From Blautia pseudococcoides (GTDB lineage Bacteria; Bacillota; Clostridia; Lachnospirales; Lachnospiraceae): 64,000 bases of DNA. Below are positions 1 through 7,150 of the stretch, in pieces. Made by a program: the position numbers and the translations under genes. The notes beneath the pieces were generated by a model. That model searched no databases. It was not told the origin of the DNA and saw nothing but the letters and a program-made list of their open reading frames with translations. Position 1 is the first letter of the stretch, and the number at the start of each line of letters is the position of its first letter. The DNA lies in the NCBI RefSeq assembly GCF_001689125.2, contig NZ_CP015405.2, positions 2,893,001-2,957,000 of the forward strand. Direction: 5' to 3'.

Positions 1-472
1 TTTGAAATCCTTTATCCGCATATTCCCGGCTCAGTTCCCCAAGATCCGGCATTTCCCTGATACAAGGCCCGCAGAAAGTCCCCCAGATATTCACCATGGT
101 CAGAACCGACTTGCCAAACAATTCCTGGTCCACATCCTCCCCATCCAGTGTCTTAGTCTGAAACTCCCCAAAAACATCATTCTTCTCCACCGCATACCCA
201 GCGTCCTCATCCTGGCTGCCGCTCTCTACGTCCGCCTTCTGTCCCTCTCCCTGACTGTCATCCTTCCCCTCCTGCATTTCTTTCGTCTCTGCACTCTCCC
301 CTGCAGCACTGCCGGAGGCTACGCTCTCCTCCTTCTGGCTTTTCGCGCTCTCTTCTGTCTGTGTCTCAACCTTACCCCCCTCATCTTCTTTATCCCCACA
401 ACCAGCCAGCACCCCAGCCGCCACTACAGCCGTCACTGCCATTGCCATCCAATACTGTCTCCGTTTTCTCAT
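1..472 (-). CDS. TlpA-family thioredoxin-like lipoprotein (partial, C-terminus beyond window)
   Basis: The reading frame starts at an ATG at 472 behind the ribosome binding site GGAGG and stays open to the window edge. The first residues form a bacterial lipoprotein signal: a positive MRKRRQYW start, an alanine/valine core and the lipobox VLAGC. A long acidic, Ser/Glu/Gln-rich linker of about 80 residues follows. The visible end is a thioredoxin fold of the TlpA type, with the redox motif WGTFCGPC near residue 138. Extracytoplasmic proteins of this family reduce or isomerise disulfides, often together with CcdA-like membrane partners; none is visible because the gene runs off the left edge. 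The upstream promoter is listed separately. The family call is firm; the substrate is unknown. Confidence 0.85.
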   Translation of the reverse strand, partial: MRKRRQYWMAMAVTAVVAAGVLAGCGDKEDEGGKVETQTEESAKSQKEESVASGSAAGESAETKEMQEGKDDSQGEGQKADVESGSQDEDAGYAVEKNDVFGEFQTKTLDGEDVDQELFGKSVLTMVNIWGTFCGPCIREMPDLGELSREYADKGFQ

Positions 473-500
473 AATAAACCTCCATATTGTTATCTTCTCT

Positions 501-547
501 GTTACAGTTCATACTGAAATTATATTAGTTACAGTTCCAAATGTCAA
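501..547 (-). promoter_or_regulatory. Sigma-A promoter of the TlpA-like gene with a direct repeat
   Basis: On the minus strand TTGACA (542-547) and TATAAT (519-524) are separated by exactly 17 bp, a consensus match. The 10-mer GTTACAGTTC (plus-strand reading) occurs at 501-510 and again at 528-537, so one copy lies in the spacer and the other just downstream of the start site. Such paired direct repeats suggest a regulator site, which is inference. Confidence 0.7.
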
Positions 548-639
548 TACCCTTTCCCACATTTTTTCCATTTCCCCCTCTTATATAACCAAATCACATT
601 GCCTCTTAATCCCATCCTGCCGCAATTACATCTGCCTCA

Positions 640-796
640 ATCACATTCCTCCTCGATTCCACTCCACTTCAATTTCCATTACGCCTCGATTCTATTACGC
701 CTCTATTTCCATTCCGCCTCGATTCCATCCGTCTTAATCTCATTCCGTCTCAATCCCATCCGTCTCAATCCCAACCGTCTCAATCCCAACCGCCTG
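640..796. repeat. Degenerate 15-bp tandem repeat (minisatellite)
   Basis: About ten imperfect copies of a roughly 15-bp unit close to AATCCCAWCCGTCTC run head to tail. The copies nearest position 796 are almost identical and those toward 640 are more diverged. The array lies in a 700-bp stretch without genes, between the TlpA-like gene and the dehydrogenase gene, directly beside the large hairpin at 806-1021. No credible protein is encoded on either strand. Confidence 0.7.
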
Positions 797-805
797 AGAA
801 CACCA

Positions 806-1021
806 GGGATGAGGGGAGGTGCCGGGAGGGGCGGAGGGGTGTATATCTGTGGCAGCGAGGTTAAGTGGAAGGTTCTGTGAGATCCGCCAATTACGCAGAC
901 TTAGGCGTGAGCCCGCTGGCGAACGTCTTAGTCGTAGTTATTGGCTAGCTCACAGGTTCTGGAACGTCGAGCGGCCACAGATATACACCCCGCCGCCCCT
1001 CCCGGCACCTCCCCTCATCCC
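806..1021. repeat. 216-bp near-perfect hairpin element (MITE-like or structured RNA)
   Basis: The arms at 806-853 and 974-1021 are 48 bp long and complementary at 47 of 48 positions. The 120-nt centre can itself fold back into an imperfect rod, for example through CTGTGAG/CTCACAG and GACTTAG/CTTAGTC pairings. There is no open reading frame of note and no flanking duplication I can be sure of. It could be a non-autonomous mobile element or a transcribed structured RNA; the sequence alone does not decide. Confidence 0.7.
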
Positions 1022-1175
1022 GTCCCTCCCAGCCAAAACACCAAAAAAGAAGCTGCCCAACCTCACACAACCGTGTTCCGCCCGACAGCCTCTCCCCCGA
1101 ATCCGTTTCTTTAAATCCCTTCATCTAAATCCGCTTATCTACCCCCACTTATCTAAATCCCTACGTCCACATCCC

Positions 1176-2201
1176 CTATTTCCCCGGATCGATCACATAC
1201 TTCCCATTCGCCCGCACCTCAGGCCTCCCCAAAACATCCTCCAATTCCTCCAGTCCGCAAACCGCATAAACCATACTGCTCACATCCAGTCTCCCCGAAT
1301 TGATCAGATCCAGCGCCCGCCTCTGTGTATAAGGATTAATATAAGAAGCCTTCAGCACCAACTCCTTCTGAAAGATCTGAAACGGCTTCACAGCAATCTC
1401 TTCATCCGGTTTTGTCAGCCCAAACATCATCACAACCGCCTTATTCCCCGCAATATCAATTGCCTGCTCAATAGTAGACGGACGACCCACACATTCGATC
1501 ACCACATTTACCCAGCTCATCCCGCATTCCGCCAGGCGTCCCTTAATATCTTCCTTCAGCGGGTCAATACATACATCTGCCCCAAGCTTTCTTCCCACTT
1601 CCCTCTTGTTCTCCACCGGTTCCAGCAAGGCCACCTTAGCGGCCCCTGCCAGCTTTGCAAGCTGAAGCATCAAAAGCCCTATCATACCGCCCCCGATCAC
1701 CACCACCTGGTGTCCGGGCTGGATTTCGCACATGTCAATACCATGGAGACAGCAGGCCACCGGTTCTGCCATTGCGCCCTGCTCAAAAGTGGTGTTCCCG
1801 CCCAGCAGATATACCTGACGTTCATCCACCGCACAATATTCCGCAAATCCGCCATCCACTGTCGTTCCATAACCGATCATATTTTCACAGTAATGGGCAA
1901 CTCCGTTTCTGCATGGGTCACAGGCTCCGCAGTAGCAGTTTGGATCAATACACACCCTGTCCCCTGCTTTGTAATTCTTCACCTGGCTTCCCACCTCCTG
2001 GATAACACCGGAAAATTCATGTCCCAGGATCGTAGGCGGTGTCACTTCCGCTGCTCCTTTATCTCCCTCATAAATATGAACATCAGTTCCGCACACACCG
2101 CATGCCTTAACCTGAATCAACACATCATGAGGTCCCACAGCAGGCATCTCATGTTCTTCCACTCTCAGATCATGTTTTCCGTAAAATACTGCACTTCTCA
2201 T
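1176..2201 (-). CDS. Zinc-dependent medium-chain alcohol/polyol dehydrogenase
   Basis: This 341-residue protein belongs to the MDR family that includes sorbitol, threonine and galactitol dehydrogenases, which oxidise a secondary hydroxyl with NAD(P)+. Visible features are the catalytic zinc region CGVCGTDVHIY near residue 37 and GHEFSG near 60, a structural-zinc cysteine cluster (C-x5-C-x2-C type, NCYCGACDPC) near residue 95, and the nucleotide-binding GGGMIG near 172. The start at 2201 is chosen because AGGAGG lies 8 nt upstream. It is divergent from a ROK regulator gene at 2465, which probably controls it. The substrate is not predictable from sequence; a sugar alcohol is likely. Confidence 0.85.
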   Translation of the reverse strand: MRSAVFYGKHDLRVEEHEMPAVGPHDVLIQVKACGVCGTDVHIYEGDKGAAEVTPPTILGHEFSGVIQEVGSQVKNYKAGDRVCIDPNCYCGACDPCRNGVAHYCENMIGYGTTVDGGFAEYCAVDERQVYLLGGNTTFEQGAMAEPVACCLHGIDMCEIQPGHQVVVIGGGMIGLLMLQLAKLAGAAKVALLEPVENKREVGRKLGADVCIDPLKEDIKGRLAECGMSWVNVVIECVGRPSTIEQAIDIAGNKAVVMMFGLTKPDEEIAVKPFQIFQKELVLKASYINPYTQRRALDLINSGRLDVSSMVYAVCGLEELEDVLGRPEVRANGKYVIDPGK

Positions 2202-2464
2202 ATCCGACTCCTCCTGAATCAAAACTAACTTTTACTTTTCCCTCAAACTTATAGTTATGTATTACGCATAAGTTCACTATATAGCAAGGTACAACAAATT
2301 ACAATTGACAATAATACCAATTTTAGGCACAAGCTTTTATTCATTCTGCTATAACTTTTGATTGGGAATTGTCTTTTTCTTTTCTCCATACTAAAATAGA
2401 AACAGCAGCAGTAACCAGTGAGATACGGAACCGATACAAACGGCAATATCCCAGGAGGAAATTC

Positions 2465-3595
2465 ATGATGACAACCGGCATGACCACAATGGAAATCAAA
2501 AAGATAAATAAGAGCAAAGTATACCATCTCATATATGACAGCCGCGCCATCTCCAAGCAGGGGATCGCCTCTGCCCTGCAGATGGGTATGAACACTGTGA
2601 CACAGAATCTGAAGCTTCTGGAGGAGGAAGGCTTAATTGAACGGAACGGTTATTTTGAATCCACAGGCGGCAGAAAGGCCCAGTCCATCCGCATTCTGCC
2701 CAGGGCCAGAATATCTCTCGGCATTGAGATACTCAGAAAAACGCTGCATATTGCCGCTGTGGATTTATACGGCCGCATTCTGGAACAGGAATCTTACCCC
2801 CTCCATTTTCATGTCTCAGATGCATACTGTGAAAAAGTAGGGCAAAAGGTAAATGCCTTCACAGAAAAATACAGGCTGCCCCGGCAACAGATCCTGGGGG
2901 CAGCGATCGCAATGCAGGGCCTGATCTCCACTGACGGTACCTCTGTAAGCTATGGCAGGGTGCTGGATCACACTGGTATGAAGCTTTCGGATTTCGCCCG
3001 CCATATTCCCTATCCCTGCCGCCTGGAACACGACTCCAAAGCAGCAGGTTATTTGGAAACCTGGCATCAGGAAAAGTTTCGGGATTCCATAGTTGTCCTG
3101 CTGAACCAGAATCTGGGCGGAGCTGTCATTTTGGATGGAAAAGTACATAACGGCCTTGGCATGCACAGCGGTTCCATAGAGCATATGTGTATCAATCCTG
3201 ACGGCCCGCTCTGCTACTGCGGGGAACGGGGCTGTCTGGAAACCTACTGTTCCGCGGACAGTCTGGAACGGGCGGCAGGGACCGGCATTCCCGCTTTCTT
3301 CGGACAGCTCCGGCTCGGAACCCCCGCCTTCATAAAAATCTGGGAGGATTACCTGCGGCACCTGGCGTTTGCCATATGTAACCTGAATGTGGTGCTGGAC
3401 TGCTATGTGATTATAAGCGGATATCTGGCTCCCTACTTTCTTCCGGAAGATTTGGAACGGCTCACACATTTGATCACAGACGCCTCCCCATATAAACAGC
3501 AGAAGGATTTTATTTTTCTGAGTACCCACGGACAGCTTGCACCTCCCGTGGGGGCGGCCCTCTATTATATAGATGAATTTTTGCACGAAATATAA
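2465..3595 (+). CDS. ROK-family transcriptional regulator
   Basis: The 376-residue protein has an N-terminal winged helix (residues about 15-70, with the recognition segment TVTQNLKLLEEEGLIER) and a C-terminal ROK sugar-kinase fold. The ROK zinc site is visible as a His followed by CYCGERGCLETYC near residue 260, and NLGGAVILDG marks the phosphate-binding region. The GGA-rich site ahead of 2465 decides the start over an in-frame codon further upstream. Proteins of this kind (XylR, NagC, Mlc) bind a sugar or sugar phosphate and release DNA. It is divergent from the dehydrogenase gene. It is clearly paralogous to the ROK protein at 12399, with which it shares the VTQNL helix, the IGIEIL-like segment and the zinc site. 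Confidence 0.88.
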   Translation: MMTTGMTTMEIKKINKSKVYHLIYDSRAISKQGIASALQMGMNTVTQNLKLLEEEGLIERNGYFESTGGRKAQSIRILPRARISLGIEILRKTLHIAAVDLYGRILEQESYPLHFHVSDAYCEKVGQKVNAFTEKYRLPRQQILGAAIAMQGLISTDGTSVSYGRVLDHTGMKLSDFARHIPYPCRLEHDSKAAGYLETWHQEKFRDSIVVLLNQNLGGAVILDGKVHNGLGMHSGSIEHMCINPDGPLCYCGERGCLETYCSADSLERAAGTGIPAFFGQLRLGTPAFIKIWEDYLRHLAFAICNLNVVLDCYVIISGYLAPYFLPEDLERLTHLITDASPYKQQKDFIFLSTHGQLAPPVGAALYYIDEFLHEI

Positions 3596-3598
3596 TAA

Positions 3599-3640
3599 GG
3601 TATGGGAACAGCCCCTGTGTGGACGGTTCCCATACCTCTT
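3599..3640. terminator. Hairpin terminator between convergent genes
   Basis: An 11-bp perfect stem (GGTATGGGAAC / GTTCCCATACC, 3599-3609 and 3626-3636) lies between the ROK gene and the convergent diguanylate cyclase gene. Only a short T-rich tail follows on the plus strand, so it may serve both directions weakly. Confidence 0.55.
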
Positions 3641-5447
3641 ATTCTTCATAAAAACAAACTTGGTCTTTCCCGTGCTTTTTCGCCTCATAAAGTGCCTTAT
3701 CTGACTTTCGGTAAAGCACCGGGAATGTAGTTCCGTCATCAGGCGCCACAGCGATCCCTATGCTGACCGACAGGCTGCATCCCTTGAACTCCTCCGGCAG
3801 GCTGCTCTGGAAATTTTCCATAAGCTGCTCCGTCTTTCTGGAAATTTTCTGCCGTTCATTCACATTCCTCATAAACACCACAAACTCATCGCCGCCCATA
3901 CGTCCCGTAAAATCATCTCCCCGGAAGGTGTTCTTCATACAAGCTGCAAATAACTGCAGAACCCGGTCACCCTGGGGATGGCCGCAGGTATCATTCACAT
4001 TCTTGAAATTATCCAGATCCAAAATCAGAAAAGCCCCTGCATTGCCGCTCTCCTCAATGACCGTATCCATCTCCCGCTCCAGTGCCCTCTTGTTCTTTAA
4101 ACCGGTCAGGGAATCACTGAAGGCACTTTTCACAGCCTCTGAAAGCTGCTGTTTCTGGCGGCTGATATCTATAAAGGCGCACTGAACAACCAGATACCCT
4201 TCCTGTCTCTGCACATCAAAATTTCCGTAAGACCATTTGCTCTGCTTATTTCCGCATCGGATCAAGAACTCCCTGGACACCAGCCCCTCTTTGAGATTCT
4301 GAAACCACTCACGGTCTCCGCTCTCCAAGACCGGCCAAAGAAAGCTTCCGTATTTCTCCTGATACTCGCTGGCAGAGCATTCCATAAACTGGTAAAATCC
4401 GTCATTGGAATCCAAGATCGGCAGATTCTCATCCAGGCGGAAACGGACAATGGCACTGGGCACAGTCCGGTAAATAGAACGGATATTCTCATATGCCTGC
4501 TTTATTTTATTATGGGTCATACGGCGGCTGTTCAGCATGACAAAAACCATCAGACCCAGCACCAGCAGAACGGAAACACAGTACAGTGCCGTGCCGTCAA
4601 TAACGTCCCTTGTCTTGGCATCCACCACATTACAGGGGATCACCAGAAGCAGATACCAGTCATTGATCCCCACAGCCGTATACTCTAATGTATATTCCTC
4701 ACCCTTTTTTTGGTAACGAATAGATCCATTGTCTTTCTTTTTCATATGCTCTGCCAAATCCTGCAGATCCTGCCTGGTGAATTCTTTGCTGATCACCTTC
4801 TCCAGGTCTTCCAGCACATTCTCTTTGGCGTCCCCCTGCTCTGTGCGCACTAATATTTCTCCGGAGGAATCCGTAATATAGTTGTATCCTTCTCCATTGA
4901 AGTATCGAATAGACATCAAATATTCCAGCTGGTCCATGGTATACTGCCCCAGCAAGACCCCTTTGATTTCCCTTTCCCGGTATATCGGTACACTGATGAC
5001 CATCATTCTTCTGCTGCTGTCGGTTCCAACCAGGCTCTCCACGGAGCTTTCCCCCTGCATGGCCTTTTTGAAATAATCCCTGTCTTTTACATTCCTTTGC
5101 TGCTCCATGCCGTTGTAATACATATTGCCGTCCAAATCCACCACAGCAAGCTTTGTAAAACGAGTTATTTGGGATTTCTGCTCCAGGATATCCAAAACCC
5201 GCTCTGAATAGACCAATGTTTTCTGTCCGCCGATAGAATCCGCGATCCCCTCCAGATACAGATAATCATTGTTTACCCGCTCATTGATCAGCTTTATACT
5301 CTGCTGCGCAAGCTCCTGGGCATAAGCATTCGTTTCATTTTCCAGAATGTCATAAATATATACAGCATAGAAGAAAGATGCCCCTATTATGAACCCAATG
5401 GCCAGTATGAGGATTCCGACTGTGATCCACCTCTTTTTTTTCTGCAT
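3639..5447 (-). CDS. Membrane diguanylate cyclase with dCache sensor and PAS domain
   Basis: This 602-residue protein should make cyclic di-GMP from two GTP. Order: membrane helix (about 10-32), an extracellular double-Cache-like sensor (about 35-275), a second membrane helix (about 283-305), a PAS-like region (about 320-435) and a GGDEF domain (about 440-600). The active-site motif is intact as GGDEF near residue 520. The inhibitory I-site RxxD is present as RGDD five residues before it, so product feedback is expected. The start at 5447 has AAGGA 5 nt upstream. It is transcribed alone from a good promoter. The ligand sensed outside the cell is unknown; Cache domains often bind amino acids or organic acids. 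Confidence 0.9.
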   Translation of the reverse strand: MQKKKRWITVGILILAIGFIIGASFFYAVYIYDILENETNAYAQELAQQSIKLINERVNNDYLYLEGIADSIGGQKTLVYSERVLDILEQKSQITRFTKLAVVDLDGNMYYNGMEQQRNVKDRDYFKKAMQGESSVESLVGTDSSRRMMVISVPIYREREIKGVLLGQYTMDQLEYLMSIRYFNGEGYNYITDSSGEILVRTEQGDAKENVLEDLEKVISKEFTRQDLQDLAEHMKKKDNGSIRYQKKGEEYTLEYTAVGINDWYLLLVIPCNVVDAKTRDVIDGTALYCVSVLLVLGLMVFVMLNSRRMTHNKIKQAYENIRSIYRTVPSAIVRFRLDENLPILDSNDGFYQFMECSASEYQEKYGSFLWPVLESGDREWFQNLKEGLVSREFLIRCGNKQSKWSYGNFDVQRQEGYLVVQCAFIDISRQKQQLSEAVKSAFSDSLTGLKNKRALEREMDTVIEESGNAGAFLILDLDNFKNVNDTCGHPQGDRVLQLFAACMKNTFRGDDFTGRMGGDEFVVFMRNVNERQKISRKTEQLMENFQSSLPEEFKGCSLSVSIGIAVAPDDGTTFPVLYRKSDKALYEAKKHGKDQVCFYEE

Positions 5448-5491
5448 GACATTCCTTCTTCCTGATTGCCGACTCCGTGTCCTTTCTATAT

Positions 5492-5520
5492 ATTATATAG
5501 GAGCGCGGATGCCCCGTCAA
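5492..5520 (-). promoter_or_regulatory. Promoter of the diguanylate cyclase gene
   Basis: Minus-strand TTGACG (5515-5520) and TATAAT (5492-5497) are 17 bp apart, leaving a leader of about 40 nt before the ATG at 5447. Confidence 0.7.
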
Positions 5521-5539
5521 TTTGAATTAAAGAAACTCC

Positions 5540-5569
5540 TTTACAGTTTCCCTTGCAGTCCATTATAAT
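5540..5569 (+). promoter_or_regulatory. Promoter of the EEP-family gene
   Basis: Plus-strand TTTACA (5540-5545) and TATAAT (5564-5569) are separated by 18 bp, just ahead of the AAAGGAGG site for the gene at 5598. Confidence 0.65.
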
Positions 5570-5597
5570 GAAACTATAGCAAAGGAGGAGGAAGATC

Positions 5598-6659
5598 ATG
5601 GAAAAAGCAAAAACCGTTTTCAAAGGCATTGGTATCCTTTTACTGGTTCTCATTGGTATTTTACTGCTTCTTGTGGTTTACCTTACTGTTAGGGAATACC
5701 GCCCAAAGGCAGAGGAAACCGTGGAGGGGAATTACAAAGACGGTGAACTGCTCTCACTTAGCCGTCCTTTTTCCGTCATGAGCTACAACACCGGTTATGC
5801 ATCACTGAGTAAAGATGAGGATTTTTTCATGGACGGCGGGAGCAAGGTCAAACCCGGCTCCAAATCCCTGGTGGAAGACAACCTGGACGGTATCACGAAA
5901 ATCCTTCAGGACAATCCCTCTGACGTGTATTTCTTACAGGAGGTTGACATCAATTCCACCCGCTCCTACAGCATAGATCAACGCAGCGTCTACAGCGAGG
6001 CTCTGAACAAAACCAGTTTCTTCGCCTATAATTTCAAATGTGATTTTGTTCCCTACCCGATCCCTCCTATGGGTCATGTAGAAAGCGGCCTGGTCACTCT
6101 GACGGACAACTATGTGACAGATGCTGTCAGACTTTCCCTGCCGGAGTCCTTCTCCTGGCCGGTGAAAACCTGTAATCTGAAACGCTGTCTTCTGGTTACC
6201 AGATTTCCTCTGAAGGATTCCTCCAAAGAACTGGTGCTCATCAATTTCCATCTGGAGGCTTATGACAGCGGAGAGGGCAAAATAGCCCAGAGCAAAATGC
6301 TTGCGGATGTGCTGGCCCGGGAATATGAAAAAGGAAATTATGTCATTGCAGGGGGAGATTTCAACCAGACCTTTGAGGGCATAGACAAATATCCTGTCAC
6401 CAATAAGGAAGACTGGGTTCCCGGTGTGATCGGGGAAAGCGACCTCCCCGAACATTTTTCCTTTGCCATAGATGATTCCTTCCCCACCTGCCGTCTGCTG
6501 AACGCCCCTTATACCGGGTCATACGATACCTCTCAAGTGTATGTCATCGACGGCTTCCTTGTATCCGACAACCTGGCGGTGAGAAATGTAAATGTCATTG
6601 ATGTGGGATTTGAATACACAGACCACCAGCCGGTGCGCCTGGAAGTTGCTTTCAAGTAA
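5598..6659 (+). CDS. Membrane-anchored endonuclease/exonuclease/phosphatase (EEP) family protein
   Basis: The 353-residue protein starts with a hydrophobic anchor (about 10-30), and the catalytic domain should lie outside the cell. The EEP fold, shared by DNase I, exonuclease III and sphingomyelinases, is recognised by VMSYNTGY near residue 60, the metal-binding LQEVD near 115, GGDFNQ near 253 and the terminal DHQPV near 345. The family hydrolyses phosphodiesters or phosphomonoesters with Mg2+. The substrate here, nucleic acid or lipid, cannot be told. AAAGGAGG precedes the ATG. It is followed after about 70 nt by a small gene of unknown function on the same strand. Confidence 0.8.
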   Translation: MEKAKTVFKGIGILLLVLIGILLLLVVYLTVREYRPKAEETVEGNYKDGELLSLSRPFSVMSYNTGYASLSKDEDFFMDGGSKVKPGSKSLVEDNLDGITKILQDNPSDVYFLQEVDINSTRSYSIDQRSVYSEALNKTSFFAYNFKCDFVPYPIPPMGHVESGLVTLTDNYVTDAVRLSLPESFSWPVKTCNLKRCLLVTRFPLKDSSKELVLINFHLEAYDSGEGKIAQSKMLADVLAREYEKGNYVIAGGDFNQTFEGIDKYPVTNKEDWVPGVIGESDLPEHFSFAIDDSFPTCRLLNAPYTGSYDTSQVYVIDGFLVSDNLAVRNVNVIDVGFEYTDHQPVRLEVAFK

Positions 6660-6727
6660 GCATACTGATTTCAAGGATTTCCGCATAGAGTGTCTATAGA
6701 GGATATTCTGTGAAAAGGAGTCTTTAC

Positions 6728-7054
6728 ATGAAGGAGATCAGCCATATTCATTTAAAAAACCAGGGAAATTTTATTGTGCGTCCAGGCTTTGTCTATGTGG
6801 ACTGCCGGGGCTGCCGGATTTATGAGAAGGGGCACACCATGCTCTCAACCGGAGCTTCCGCAACCATCAGTCTGAAGGATCATGGGATCCCGGAAGGTTC
6901 CTGTATCACTTTTTATGCGGAAGTCCCCCAGGGACCGGACCGGGAGGCCCATCAGATTTTTGTTTACTCGGAAGCCTGCCAGAATACTGCCCGCTATGTC
7001 ATCAGCGGCACAGCCGCGGACAGTACACTGGGCTTTATCTCCGATGTATGCTAA
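6728..7054 (+). CDS. Hypothetical protein, 108 residues
   Basis: I do not recognise this protein. The start at 6728 is chosen because AAAGGAG lies 7 nt upstream. It has no signal peptide or membrane segment and is predicted to be mainly beta strand, with alternating hydrophobic residues such as GFVYVDCRGCRIYEKG. It carries four cysteines, including a CRGC pair near residue 27. It follows the EEP gene on the same strand and is closed by a strong terminator, so the two may form one transcript. No function can be assigned. Confidence 0.6.
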   Translation: MKEISHIHLKNQGNFIVRPGFVYVDCRGCRIYEKGHTMLSTGASATISLKDHGIPEGSCITFYAEVPQGPDREAHQIFVYSEACQNTARYVISGTAADSTLGFISDVC

Positions 7055-7075
7055 CTTTATACGGACAGGAGACAC

Positions 7076-7111
7076 GCAAAAATCAGGTATCGTCTGATAC
7101 CTGATTTTTGC
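7076..7111. terminator. Bidirectional intrinsic terminator
   Basis: A perfect 16-bp stem with a 4-nt loop (7076-7091 and 7096-7111) contains A-runs on the left and T-runs on the right, so it ends transcripts from both sides: the small gene at 6728 and the histidine kinase at 7151. Confidence 0.85.
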
Positions 7112-7150
7112 ATTTCTTATTCCATTTTCCTGCAAGATCACGCACCACTT

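Noticed and set aside
640..796. CRISPR array
   Set aside because: Units are contiguous without spacers.
819..2228. Long plus-strand reading frame over the dehydrogenase gene
   Set aside because: It is antisense to a clear MDR dehydrogenase, has low-complexity Pro/His/Leu content and no ribosome binding site or family motif.
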